DNA of 64,000 nucleotides, taken from contig NZ_JAHXPQ010000005.1 of the NCBI RefSeq assembly GCF_019391655.1, positions 186,001 to 250,000 on the forward strand, given 5' to 3'. This DNA comes from Mucilaginibacter rivuli. Lineage in GTDB: Bacteria; Bacteroidota; Bacteroidia; Sphingobacteriales; Sphingobacteriaceae. This document shows, one piece after another, positions 1 through 8,284 of the stretch; positions within the stretch are counted from its first letter, which is position 1; each line of letters starts with the position of its first letter. The notes beneath the pieces were generated by a model that saw only the letters and a list, made by a program, of their open reading frames with translations, was not told the DNA's origin and did not search any database. The position numbers and the translations under genes are program-made.

Positions 1-1
1 T

Positions 2-1498
2 CCCTTTGTTTACCTGCTCCAAAACAGCATTAAAGAGCTGCATGAGTTTATTGCCGATGAGCAAACCGCACAATTGGAAAACAGTAACGATACCTATGCC
101 GATTTTTTAATAAGTAATGCGTACGGCATGGCCCAAGGGGCATTGACCAATTCATTTTCGGGCAAAAGCATGTTGCGTAAACGCATTACTATGTTGTACC
201 AAAAACGTTCTGGAAAAATGGCTGTGTTAAAATATATGCTTGCATTGCCGCTGATAGGCGGTTTACTGTGTCTGTCAACCATGGCATTTACCGATAAAAG
301 CTATGGTATTGTTGATATTTTACCACAACATAAACAGGCAGCGGCACATGGGGTAAGTACCTCGTTTTCTTATAAAAACAGTTCTCGTGCAACTGCAAAA
401 CAAAATACCTTGCAATTGCAAAAAGCAATGGATGTATTGAACGATGCCGGTGATGATGCAGGCGATATCAGCGCACAACAAGGTGTAAATGATACTGTTA
501 TTGTAGCGAATAAAAAGCCACCATTAATAGTGCTGGATGGAAAGGTTTTAAACCCTAAGGGTAACGACAAGTTCAATTTTAACACTGCAGAGCAAAAAAA
601 TTATACGGAGTTACTGGGAGGCATATCGCCAAATGATATTAAAGATATTACTGTGTTAAAAGACAGCTCGGCTACTGCGTTGTATGGTTCGGCCGGTGTA
701 AATGGCGTATTAATTATTAATACCAAGAAAAGAGTTGATGTAGCCACGCTTAATGAAATTGTTGTAGCTTCAAAAAGAGAAACGAACGATGCTGTTAAGC
801 GCGACACCACTAAAGGCGCTGTTTTTTTAGCTGTTGAAGTGGAACCATCGCCTAAAGAGGGATTGGACAACTTTTATAAGTTTTTGGCATCAAATATCCA
901 CTATCCTGAACAAGACAAAAAGAATATGATACAGGGCCGTGCCATCGTTCAATTTATAGTTGAGAAAGATGGCAGTTTTTCGGATGTCACGGTATTACGG
1001 AAACCTTCGGAAACTATAGCAGATGAAGCATTGAGGGTGATGAGCCTTGCACCAAAATGGAACCCCGGTGTACAGAATGGAAGGCCGGTACGGGTAAAGT
1101 ACACTGTGCCAATCAATTTCTCGCTAAGTAATGATGATTACAAAGCGGTTGCTGCTGTAAATATTAGAAGTGACGACGCCATTTATAATACAGCAGAAAC
1201 GCCGCCTTCGCCAAAAGGTGGCCTTGATGCCTTTTACAACTTTTTAAGCGCTAATATTAAATACCCTGCAGAAGACAAAAAGAATAACATTCAGGGCCGC
1301 GTAATTGTACAGTTTGTTATTGAAAAAGATGGCAGCCTGTCAAGTTTTAATGTAAAACGCAGGCCATCAGGCACATTGGGTAATGAAGCGTTGCGTGTAC
1401 TACAACTGGCACCAAACTGGGTTCCTGCAACACAGGCAGGCAAACCCGTAAGAGTACTGTACACAATTCCTATAAATTTTTCACTTGGAAATAATTAA
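2..1498 (+). CDS. M56 (BlaR1-like) peptidase with plug-like segment and two TonB C-terminal domains, 5' partial
   Basis: The frame is open from the left window edge, so the start is missing; the first ATG/TTG-type codon at 74 is internal. Near nt 35-60 it encodes the KELHEFIADE motif, which resembles the EF/Y-x-AD segment of M56 metallopeptidases (BlaR1/MecR1 type). A hydrophobic membrane segment follows at about nt 220-290. A plug-like stretch typical of TonB-dependent receptors (ISPNDIKDITVLKDSSA) lies at about nt 620-730. Two TonB_C repeats follow at about nt 830-1130 and 1190-1495, each carrying QGR-IVQF-EKDGS. In Bacteroidota such proteins usually pair with a BlaI-like repressor, which would lie upstream of the window. 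The substrate is unknown. Two further TonB_C proteins follow on the same strand. Confidence 0.8.
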   Translation, partial: PFVYLLQNSIKELHEFIADEQTAQLENSNDTYADFLISNAYGMAQGALTNSFSGKSMLRKRITMLYQKRSGKMAVLKYMLALPLIGGLLCLSTMAFTDKSYGIVDILPQHKQAAAHGVSTSFSYKNSSRATAKQNTLQLQKAMDVLNDAGDDAGDISAQQGVNDTVIVANKKPPLIVLDGKVLNPKGNDKFNFNTAEQKNYTELLGGISPNDIKDITVLKDSSATALYGSAGVNGVLIINTKKRVDVATLNEIVVASKRETNDAVKRDTTKGAVFLAVEVEPSPKEGLDNFYKFLASNIHYPEQDKKNMIQGRAIVQFIVEKDGSFSDVTVLRKPSETIADEALRVMSLAPKWNPGVQNGRPVRVKYTVPINFSLSNDDYKAVAAVNIRSDDAIYNTAETPPSPKGGLDAFYNFLSANIKYPAEDKKNNIQGRVIVQFVIEKDGSLSSFNVKRRPSGTLGNEALRVLQLAPNWVPATQAGKPVRVLYTIPINFSLGNN

Positions 1499-1521
1499 AG
1501 GTCAGTTTAATTATAGTAGCA

Positions 1522-1556
1522 AAGCCGGCTTGATTACCAGGGCCGGCTTGCTTTTT
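1522..1556 (+). terminator. Rho-independent terminator after the M56 gene
   Basis: Perfect 8-bp arms AAGCCGGC (1522-1529) and GCCGGCTT (1542-1549) are followed by a T5 run. The stem starts 23 bp after the stop codon. It suggests the next TonB_C gene has its own promoter or is expressed by readthrough. Confidence 0.75.
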
Positions 1557-1596
1557 ATAGTATTATATGTATCTTCAAGGCATATAAACTCCCATC

Positions 1597-2751
1597 GTGA
1601 AAATACCTGAATCTAAAGTAGCTTACTTAATTACCTTATTTATAACCTTTGTTTGCCTATCTGCAAAGGCGCAAAATACAAGAATTGTAGCATCTTCGGA
1701 TACATCAATATTTACCGCTGTAGAGGTTGAACCCGTACCTGCGGCAGGGCTTAACGCCTATTATGCATTTATAAGTAAAACTATCCGCTACCCTGCCCAG
1801 GATAAAGAAAGTAATATACAAGGAAGGGTAATCGTTCAGTTTATTGTTGAAAAAGATGGTTCATTAAGTAATATTAAGGTATTGCGCCAGCCGTCAGCAT
1901 CGTTAGGCAATGAGGCAGTAAGGGTAATTAAACTTGCCCCTAACTGGATACCGGGCACACAAGGTGGCAAGCCTGTGCGTGTTCAATATATTATCCCTGT
2001 AAATTTTTCGCTTGGTACACCAATTAATTCAAACAGCAGCAACAATCCATTAACGGCCCTAAGGGTTAATTTTCAGGATTTTAATACTTACTTTAATCAA
2101 CACTTAAAAAACGAACCCATCAACAATGATATATCCGGGATACTGATCGCTACGTTTGATATCAGCAATAACCACATTACAAATGTAAATATCCCTAAAG
2201 GGCTAAATAAGGATTTTGATGAAAAAGTAAGTACCACCATCAAATCATACCAAAACGAAATAAAAACCGATGCCCGCACCTATTCAGTCATTATTATTTA
2301 CAACGTGCACGACAGGTTGGACCCTTCGGTTATGGCAGCAGCAAAAAATACCCTGCCTGTAGTGATTATGCCCTTAGGTCTTCGTAACACGGTATCGGCT
2401 AGTTTGCGCGCATCTGATGGCACTGCTACCGACGGCGTTTTAAGTGCGGCAGAAGTGATGCCCGTGCCACCGGGGGGCTTAGATGGGTTTAACTTATTTA
2501 TAAACAGTAAAATCATTTATCCTGCCGAAGACAAAAAGAACGAGGTACAAGGCCGTGTTATAGCGCAATTTGTTGTTGAAAAAGATGGTTCCTTATCAAA
2601 TATCAAGATATTGAGCCAGCCATCGGTTACATTGGGTAACGAGGCGATAAGGGTGCTTAAATTATCGTCCAAATGGACACCGGGATTGCAAAATGGCAGC
2701 GCTGTGCGGGTTAGGTACACAATTCCTATCAATTTCTCGTTGGGCAATTAA
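1597..2751 (+). CDS. Secreted TonB C-terminal domain repeat protein
   Basis: A 384-residue protein starting with GTG (1597); the N-terminus MKIPESK...LITLFITFVCLSAKAQ reads as a signal peptide. Residues about 45-140 and 290-384 are two good TonB_C domains with the same VEVEP/QGRVIVQF/EKDGSLSNIK pattern as the upstream M56 gene. The stretch between them (about 155-255) looks like a worn-down copy of the same fold. No enzyme motif is visible. In canonical TonB this domain binds the TonB box of outer-membrane receptors, but there is no N-terminal membrane anchor here, so that role is not assumed. It may interact with the neighbouring M56 sensor. Function unknown. Confidence 0.75.
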   Translation: MKIPESKVAYLITLFITFVCLSAKAQNTRIVASSDTSIFTAVEVEPVPAAGLNAYYAFISKTIRYPAQDKESNIQGRVIVQFIVEKDGSLSNIKVLRQPSASLGNEAVRVIKLAPNWIPGTQGGKPVRVQYIIPVNFSLGTPINSNSSNNPLTALRVNFQDFNTYFNQHLKNEPINNDISGILIATFDISNNHITNVNIPKGLNKDFDEKVSTTIKSYQNEIKTDARTYSVIIIYNVHDRLDPSVMAAAKNTLPVVIMPLGLRNTVSASLRASDGTATDGVLSAAEVMPVPPGGLDGFNLFINSKIIYPAEDKKNEVQGRVIAQFVVEKDGSLSNIKILSQPSVTLGNEAIRVLKLSSKWTPGLQNGSAVRVRYTIPINFSLGN

Positions 2752-2814
2752 AATCAGACTTGCAGCCCTGGTCTATACTATATTGTATATATTTAACATT
2801 GTTAATACTCCCGC

Positions 2815-3591
2815 ATGCTTTTTAATATACGTGCTTACTCTTTCTTAATATCATTTGCTATTGGCGTTATTTTCGGCGGGCTGCACACAGCGTTTGCACA
2901 GCAAAGCGATTCGAAACCGTTAACAGATACAAACAAAGTATTTATTGCTATTGAAGTTGAGCCCGAACCAAGTATAGGTTTCCCTGCTTTTTACACCTTC
3001 TTAGCTAATAACCTGCGTTATCCTCCCGAAGATAGAAGAGATAATATACAGGGGAGGGTATTTGTCCAATTTATTGTTGAACCAAACGGGGGATTAGATA
3101 ATTATAAAATTATCAGATCACCATCTAATACCCTTGCCGAAGAAGCATTACGTGTTATTAAAATGTCTCGATACTGGCACGTTGGTATACAAAATGGCAA
3201 GCCGGTTCCATTTCGATATACGCTTCCAATCACATTTAAATTAGATTACTTATCGGGATTAAAAAAGGAGTTTAGTGATTTGGATAATTACCTGAGAGCT
3301 AATTTAAAGTACCCTAAAAACACACCAGTTGGTATTGAATTAGCTGAGATATCAATTAATGACGGTTATTTATCAAAAGATATAACCCTTATTGGAACAG
3401 TAAATGGGTTGCGTGGAGCTGTTAGAAACGCCTTGAAAAACTATAAAAATAAGTTAGATGTACCTTCGGGAAAATACCTGATAGCTTTCCATTTCTGTAC
3501 GCATCAACAAACTCCTGATGAAAAAGACTCGATTAAACTTCGAAATTATGATTACTTTTTAGGCGATATTTATGTAGTAGATGATAAGTAA
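2815..3591 (+). CDS. Secreted TonB C-terminal domain protein
   Basis: A 258-residue protein whose ATG start is followed by a hydrophobic signal sequence ending near AFAQQ. One clear TonB_C domain lies at residues about 43-140 (IEVEPEPSIGF, QGRVFVQFIVEPNGG, PVPFRYTLP). The second half (about 145-230) seems to be a diverged, shortened copy. It is the third member of a tandem family with the two preceding genes. The repeats differ enough that duplication is not recent. It ends 8 bp from the convergent rsmG. Function unknown. Confidence 0.7.
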   Translation: MLFNIRAYSFLISFAIGVIFGGLHTAFAQQSDSKPLTDTNKVFIAIEVEPEPSIGFPAFYTFLANNLRYPPEDRRDNIQGRVFVQFIVEPNGGLDNYKIIRSPSNTLAEEALRVIKMSRYWHVGIQNGKPVPFRYTLPITFKLDYLSGLKKEFSDLDNYLRANLKYPKNTPVGIELAEISINDGYLSKDITLIGTVNGLRGAVRNALKNYKNKLDVPSGKYLIAFHFCTHQQTPDEKDSIKLRNYDYFLGDIYVVDDK

Positions 3592-3599
3592 GCCTACGT

Positions 3600-4226
3600 T
3601 TAACCCTGCACGTATATTACCTGCTTTGTTTCAAAAAACTCTTCGGTAAAATAGTCCTTTAAATGGTACTGATGTACTTCGAGTTTAGAATCGGCGATTT
3701 CCTGAGCCAAATCACCGCCTTTTAGGTATAGTATGCCATTGGGTAAACTGTTTTTATCGCGCTTATTAAATTTGCCGTGCACCCAGGGGTAAAAGTCTTT
3801 TAACTGCGTTACCGCGCGCGATACCACAAAATCAACCTTACCGGGCACCTGCTCCGCACGCATATGCGAACCTTTGGCATTTTGCAGGCCCAGGGCCGAT
3901 GCAACTTCGTTCACCACTTTTATCTTTTTCCCGATAGAATCAACCAGATGAAACTCTGTTTCGGGGAACATGATAGCTAAAGGTATTCCGGGGAAACCGC
4001 CGCCTGTACCCACATCCAGCACCTGCTCGCCGGGTAAAAACTGCATTACTTTTGCTATACCTAATGAGTGCAGCACATGGCGTTCAAACAACAGGTCGAT
4101 ATCCTTGCGGGATACTACGTTTATCTGCTCGTTCCAATAGGTGTACAGGTCAAATAGCTGTTCGTAGTGGCTTTGCTGCTGTGGGGTAAGGTTTGGAAAG
4201 TACTTGTTTATCAGGTCAGATCTCAT
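3600..4226 (-). CDS. rsmG: 16S rRNA (guanine-527-N7)-methyltransferase RsmG
   Basis: A 208-residue protein of normal family length. The SAM-binding loop DVGTGGGFPG sits at residues 71-80, preceded by the typical WNEQINVVSRKD and RHVLHSLG segments. RsmG (GidB) methylates N7 of G527 in 16S rRNA in the cytoplasm, using SAM; its loss often gives low-level streptomycin resistance. Its start overlaps the end of the upstream sigma-factor gene by 11 bp, so the two are translationally coupled. It is the last gene of a minus-strand operon. Confidence 0.93.
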   Translation of the reverse strand: MRSDLINKYFPNLTPQQQSHYEQLFDLYTYWNEQINVVSRKDIDLLFERHVLHSLGIAKVMQFLPGEQVLDVGTGGGFPGIPLAIMFPETEFHLVDSIGKKIKVVNEVASALGLQNAKGSHMRAEQVPGKVDFVVSRAVTQLKDFYPWVHGKFNKRDKNSLPNGILYLKGGDLAQEIADSKLEVHQYHLKDYFTEEFFETKQVIYVQG

Positions 4227-4821
4227 CGCGTTTACGGGTATTTACAATGTTACCCAACAGGTAGCGCGCCCTGAATAATTGGGCCTTTACAGTACCCAAT
4301 GGCAGATCGAGCTGTTCGGCAATTTCTTCGTAAGCTAATTCATCAAAATAGCGCAGTACAATTAAATTACGGTAACGCGGGGGTAAACTATCTATTAAAA
4401 CCTTGAGGGTTTGGGTTTGCTCCTTCTTCATCGAAACCTCTTCGGGGTTCAACGTATCCGATTTTATTTGCAAGGGGCGCTCATCCCCATCATCATCCAC
4501 CATACCGTTTATCGACTGGGTGTTGAGTTTTTTTTTACGGATAAAATCGATACAGTTATTGGTACCCACCCTGAACAGCCAGGTACTAAAAGCAAATTCG
4601 GGTTGATATTTATCCAGTTTTTCGAAGGCTTTGGCAAAGGTTTCAACGGTGAGGTCCATCGCGTCTTCCTTGTTATTCACCATTTTAAGGGCCATAAAAT
4701 AGATCGAATCCTTATAGCGGTGCATCAGGTCGGCGTAAGCTTTCTGGTCGCCTTCCTTTGCACGTACTACTAAACTAAAGTCGTTTTTAGCGTTGTCCGA
4801 AAAATTAGCGTTTACTTCCAT
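4216..4821 (-). CDS. ECF-type RNA polymerase sigma-70 factor
   Basis: 201 residues with sigma region 2 (about 40-100; the DAMDLTVETFAKAF and FSTWLFRVGTN blocks) and region 4 (about 135-195; LPPRYRNLIVLRYFDELAYEEIA then LGTVKAQLFRAR). Regions 1 and 3 are absent, as expected for an ECF factor. No anti-sigma gene is adjacent. It overlaps the upstream glycosyltransferase (10 bp) and the downstream rsmG (11 bp). Its expression is therefore probably tied to that operon, and its activity control is not visible here. Confidence 0.88.
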   Translation of the reverse strand: MEVNANFSDNAKNDFSLVVRAKEGDQKAYADLMHRYKDSIYFMALKMVNNKEDAMDLTVETFAKAFEKLDKYQPEFAFSTWLFRVGTNNCIDFIRKKKLNTQSINGMVDDDGDERPLQIKSDTLNPEEVSMKKEQTQTLKVLIDSLPPRYRNLIVLRYFDELAYEEIAEQLDLPLGTVKAQLFRARYLLGNIVNTRKRDEI

Positions 4822-5930
4822 TTAGTAGTTTTCGTAAAAGTACCTATCAGGCCAAATATGTTTAAATATAGGTAATAAATCAAATCAAAAAAGGGTAACC
4901 ACCAAATTAAATCGGCACCGCGCAGCTTTTTAAAGTTTTTGGAGTATAGCCATCCCTGCAATATCAGCCTTAAGGCAAAAAAACCAAGCATCAGCATCGG
5001 ATCAAATTTAAATACGAGGCATAGTATTAAGGTGATATAAAAGAAAAACCCGCTTATGGCATCAATACTCAGAAAGCGCCTGTGGTTATTTTTATATAGT
5101 TTACCCACCCCCATGTGGCGTTTTTTCTGCTTATAATAAGCCCCAAAACCTTCTTTCGAGTCGCTCCACATGTGCGCCTCGGGGTGTATCTCGATAGCTA
5201 CATTATCATGCGTAGCGTTTTGGTTAACAAAGAGGTCATCATCGCCCGACATGACATGCATGTGCGAAGCAAAGCCTTTATTGGCAAAAAATAAGGTTTT
5301 TGTATAGCTCAGGTTACGGCCAATGCCCATATAAGCATCGCCCTTTAATGCTGCCGAAAGATAGCTAATGGCTGTTTTTACGGTTTCGAAACGGATAAAA
5401 TTATTGAGAAAGCCCGCTGTTTTTATATAAGGTGAGTAGCCCAAAACAATATGCGCATTGCCTGTAAACTTAGCCGCCATACGGGTTATCCAGTTTACAG
5501 ATGCAGGCTGGCAATCGGCATCGGTAAACAAAAGGTGTTCATTTTTAGCAGCCTTTATACCCAAAGTAAGCGCGAACTTTTTACCTGTTTTAAAGCGCTC
5601 ATGCTCGGTAATGGTTACAATTTTCAGGTTAGAATGCTCTTTGGCATACTCCTCCAAAATAATTTCCGACTGATCATAAGAGCAATCATTTACTACCACA
5701 ACCTCAAAATCGGGGTATTGTTGCTCTAATATCAGCGGCAGGTTTTGCCTGAGGTTTTCGTATTCATTACGTGCAGCAATAATAACAGATACGGGGATAT
5801 GTACCTGCGGTAATACTTCATCTACTTTATAATTAGCTAAACGCTTGTGGTTTGCAATAAGATAATACAGCTGAAGAATAAAACAGATCTGAAAAATAAC
5901 GAATAACGACAGCTGAATATATATTTCCAA
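4812..5930 (-). CDS. Membrane-bound family 2 glycosyltransferase
   Basis: 372 residues. A first hydrophobic segment at about 5-25 anchors the N-terminus. The GT-A catalytic domain follows, with VSVIIAARNE at about 47, VVNDCSYD at about 80 and the DAD metal motif in LLFTDADCQ at about 133. At the C-terminus, three or more membrane segments lie between about 285 and 365. This layout fits processive or lipid-linked GT2 enzymes that build cell-envelope polysaccharides or glycolipids. The substrate cannot be told. It is first in the operon with the ECF sigma factor and rsmG, divergent from tgt. Confidence 0.82.
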   Translation of the reverse strand: MEIYIQLSLFVIFQICFILQLYYLIANHKRLANYKVDEVLPQVHIPVSVIIAARNEYENLRQNLPLILEQQYPDFEVVVVNDCSYDQSEIILEEYAKEHSNLKIVTITEHERFKTGKKFALTLGIKAAKNEHLLFTDADCQPASVNWITRMAAKFTGNAHIVLGYSPYIKTAGFLNNFIRFETVKTAISYLSAALKGDAYMGIGRNLSYTKTLFFANKGFASHMHVMSGDDDLFVNQNATHDNVAIEIHPEAHMWSDSKEGFGAYYKQKKRHMGVGKLYKNNHRRFLSIDAISGFFFYITLILCLVFKFDPMLMLGFFALRLILQGWLYSKNFKKLRGADLIWWLPFFDLIYYLYLNIFGLIGTFTKTTKWK

Positions 5931-6027
5931 TTCGGGTACAATTTAAAGGCGCAAATTTCTTAAAAATGAATGAAATAACACTTTTATTGATAAAATAATT
6001 CGACACCTAAATAAGGGCTTTATTTTC

Positions 6028-6035
6028 TATTTTTG
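6028..6035 (+). promoter_or_regulatory. Putative Bacteroidota -7 promoter box for tgt
   Basis: TATTTTTG matches the TAnnTTTG -7 consensus and ends 9 bp before the chosen tgt ATG. No clear TTTG -33 element is seen at the usual 19-bp spacing, so support is partial. A start site here would leave a very short leader. Confidence 0.35.
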
Positions 6036-6044
6036 TGCTGTACA

Positions 6045-7175
6045 ATGAAATTTCAATTAACAAAGCAAGACCCCCTTTCTAAAGCCCGTGCAGGCGAGAT
6101 AACAACCGACCACGGCACCATACAAACGCCCATTTTTATGCCTGTTGGCACTGCCGGAACGGTTAAAGCCGTACACCAGCGCGAGCTGAAAGACGATATT
6201 AAGGCGCAAATTATATTAGGTAACACCTACCATTTATACCTGCGCCCCGGCTTGGATACGCTTGAAAAAGCGGGCGGCCTGCATAAATTTAATGGTTGGG
6301 ATAAACCAATTTTAACTGATAGCGGCGGTTACCAGGTGTACTCGCTAACCGAAGTGCGTAAGATAAAGGAGGAAGGTGTAACGTTCCGTTCGCATATTGA
6401 CGGCTCAAAACACTTGTTTACACCCGAGGGTGTAATGGATATACAGCGTACTATTGGCGCGGATATTATTATGGCTTTTGATGAGTGTACGCCCTACCCT
6501 TGCGAGTACGGATACGCCCGCCGCAGCCTGGATATGACACACCGCTGGCTTAAACGCTGCTGCGACAGATTTGACAGCACCGAGCCAAAATATGGTTATA
6601 GCCAAACGCTTTTCCCGATAGTACAGGGCTCGGTTTATAAGGATCTGCGGATGAAATCGGCCGAGGTTATTGCTTCTTTCGGGCGGGAGGGCAATGCTAT
6701 TGGAGGCTTATCAGTAGGTGAACCGGCCGAAGATATGTACGCGATGACAGAGGTTGTTTGCGATATACTGCCGCAAGATAAACCACGTTACTTAATGGGT
6801 GTAGGAACACCGGTTAACCTGCTGGAAAATATTGCTTTAGGCATTGATATGTTTGACTGCGTAATGCCGACCAGGAATGGCCGTAACGGGATGTTGTTCA
6901 CAAAAAACGGTATCATCAACATTAAAAATAAAAAGTGGGAAAATGATTTTTCGCCTATTGATGCCGACAGCGATCTTTTTGCGGATATCAGCTATTCAAA
7001 GGCATATTTGAGGCACCTGGTGCATTCGGGCGAGATGCTTGGCGCACAAATAGCAACATTGCACAACCTGCACTTTTATTTGTGGCTGGTAAAGCAGGCC
7101 CGCGAAAAGATACTTACAGGTGAGTTTTATGCCTGGAAAGAGAAAATGGTTAAAACTTTAGCACAACGATTATAG
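6045..7175 (+). CDS. tgt: tRNA-guanine transglycosylase (queuine tRNA-ribosyltransferase)
   Basis: 376 residues from the ATG at 6045; an upstream in-frame TTG at 6033 lies within the promoter box and is not favoured. Tgt swaps guanine-34 for the queuosine precursor in tRNAs with GUN anticodons. The conserved blocks are present: TDSGGYQVYS (acid D92), GGLSVGEP (220-226) and MFDCVMPTRNGRNG with nucleophile D271. The zinc site is unusual. Where bacterial Tgt normally has C-x-C-x2-C, this protein has S309, L311 and D314, while the fourth ligand H340 is kept at the right spacing. The rest of the C-terminal segment (YSKAYLRHL, HNLHFYL) is intact, so this is a zinc-site variant rather than a pseudogene. 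The LptF/G gene follows 2 bp downstream. Confidence 0.95.
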   Translation: MKFQLTKQDPLSKARAGEITTDHGTIQTPIFMPVGTAGTVKAVHQRELKDDIKAQIILGNTYHLYLRPGLDTLEKAGGLHKFNGWDKPILTDSGGYQVYSLTEVRKIKEEGVTFRSHIDGSKHLFTPEGVMDIQRTIGADIIMAFDECTPYPCEYGYARRSLDMTHRWLKRCCDRFDSTEPKYGYSQTLFPIVQGSVYKDLRMKSAEVIASFGREGNAIGGLSVGEPAEDMYAMTEVVCDILPQDKPRYLMGVGTPVNLLENIALGIDMFDCVMPTRNGRNGMLFTKNGIINIKNKKWENDFSPIDADSDLFADISYSKAYLRHLVHSGEMLGAQIATLHNLHFYLWLVKQAREKILTGEFYAWKEKMVKTLAQRL

Positions 7176-7177
7176 AT

Positions 7178-8284
7178 ATGTTAAACAGGTACATAAAGGT
7201 TATTGACTGGTACATCATTAAAAAGTACCTGGGTACCTTTGTATTCACAATAGCCATTTTTATAGTAGTTATTGTTGTTTTTGACGTATCAGAAAAGCTG
7301 GATAACTTTTTAAAAGGGCACGCATCTTTTAACGAGATCGTATTTGAATATTATGCCGGGGCTGTTCCGTTTTATATTGATATGCTGTTCCCGCTCATCA
7401 ATTTTCTGTCGGTAATATTCTTTACCGCTAAAATGGCAAACCAAACCGAAATTGTACCTATACTAAGTGGAGGTGCAAGTTTTAACCGCTTTTTAAGGCC
7501 ATACTTTATCTGTTCGGCTTTAATATTTACCATTGCTTTGTTTGGCGAATTATTCCTTATACCCTACACAAACAAGCTCAGAACTACCTTCGAAAACAAA
7601 TATATTGTATTGGACGACCCTACCAAAAGTGATGTGCACATACAGTTAGATAAGGCAACCTACGTGTATATGCAGACCTTTGACAGCAATACAGGTACCG
7701 GATACCAGTTTGTTTTGGAGAAGTTTAATGGCAACGAAATGAAAGAAAAATGGGTTGCCAACCGTATTGTTTACGACTCGGTAAAATCAGTAAAACAGCA
7801 AAAAAGGATATGGTCAATACGTGATTATAGCATACGATATGTGAATGGCTTGCGCGAAAAGATGATACCAGGAACGTTAAAAGATACCGTTTTGGACATG
7901 CTCCCTGCCGATTTTGTACTGCATAGCAACATCTATACAGCCATGTCAATGAGCGAACTTAACACCAACATCCAGAAAGAAAAGATAAGAAGTACGGGGG
8001 TTTTAAACGATATGTTACTGGTAAAATACGAACGTTTTACCCACCCTTTTGCCTCGTTTATATTAACATTAATAGGTGTTTCGCTCTCGTCGCGCAAGGT
8101 GCGCGGTGGGGTGGGGTTGCCTTTAGGGATAGGGTTTTTCCTTTGTTTTGCCTACATTGTGGTTGACAGATTTGCCGATGTTTTTGCCAGCAAGGGCGGG
8201 CTTCCACCTATTTTATCCGTATTCATCACCAATATCGTATTCGGTTTACTGGGCTATTATTTGTTACGAAAAGCACCAAAATAA
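7178..8284 (+). CDS. LptF/LptG-family permease (YjgP/YjgQ)
   Basis: 368 residues, 2 bp after tgt. Membrane segments are visible near 18-38, 60-85 and 98-122, then a soluble beta-rich periplasmic region (about 125-265), then three C-terminal segments (about 285-365). This is the standard LptF/G arrangement, with the DTYxxxKY-like N-terminus (VIDWYIIKKYLGTF). LptF and LptG form the inner-membrane part of the LptB2FG transporter that extracts lipopolysaccharide for export. Which of the two paralogues this is cannot be decided from sequence reading alone. Confidence 0.88.
   Translation: MLNRYIKVIDWYIIKKYLGTFVFTIAIFIVVIVVFDVSEKLDNFLKGHASFNEIVFEYYAGAVPFYIDMLFPLINFLSVIFFTAKMANQTEIVPILSGGASFNRFLRPYFICSALIFTIALFGELFLIPYTNKLRTTFENKYIVLDDPTKSDVHIQLDKATYVYMQTFDSNTGTGYQFVLEKFNGNEMKEKWVANRIVYDSVKSVKQQKRIWSIRDYSIRYVNGLREKMIPGTLKDTVLDMLPADFVLHSNIYTAMSMSELNTNIQKEKIRSTGVLNDMLLVKYERFTHPFASFILTLIGVSLSSRKVRGGVGLPLGIGFFLCFAYIVVDRFADVFASKGGLPPILSVFITNIVFGLLGYYLLRKAPK

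Noticed and set aside
6033-6044. TTG start giving a four-residue extension of tgt
   Set aside because: It overlaps the putative -7 promoter box, and the ATG at 6045 gives the normal N-terminus.
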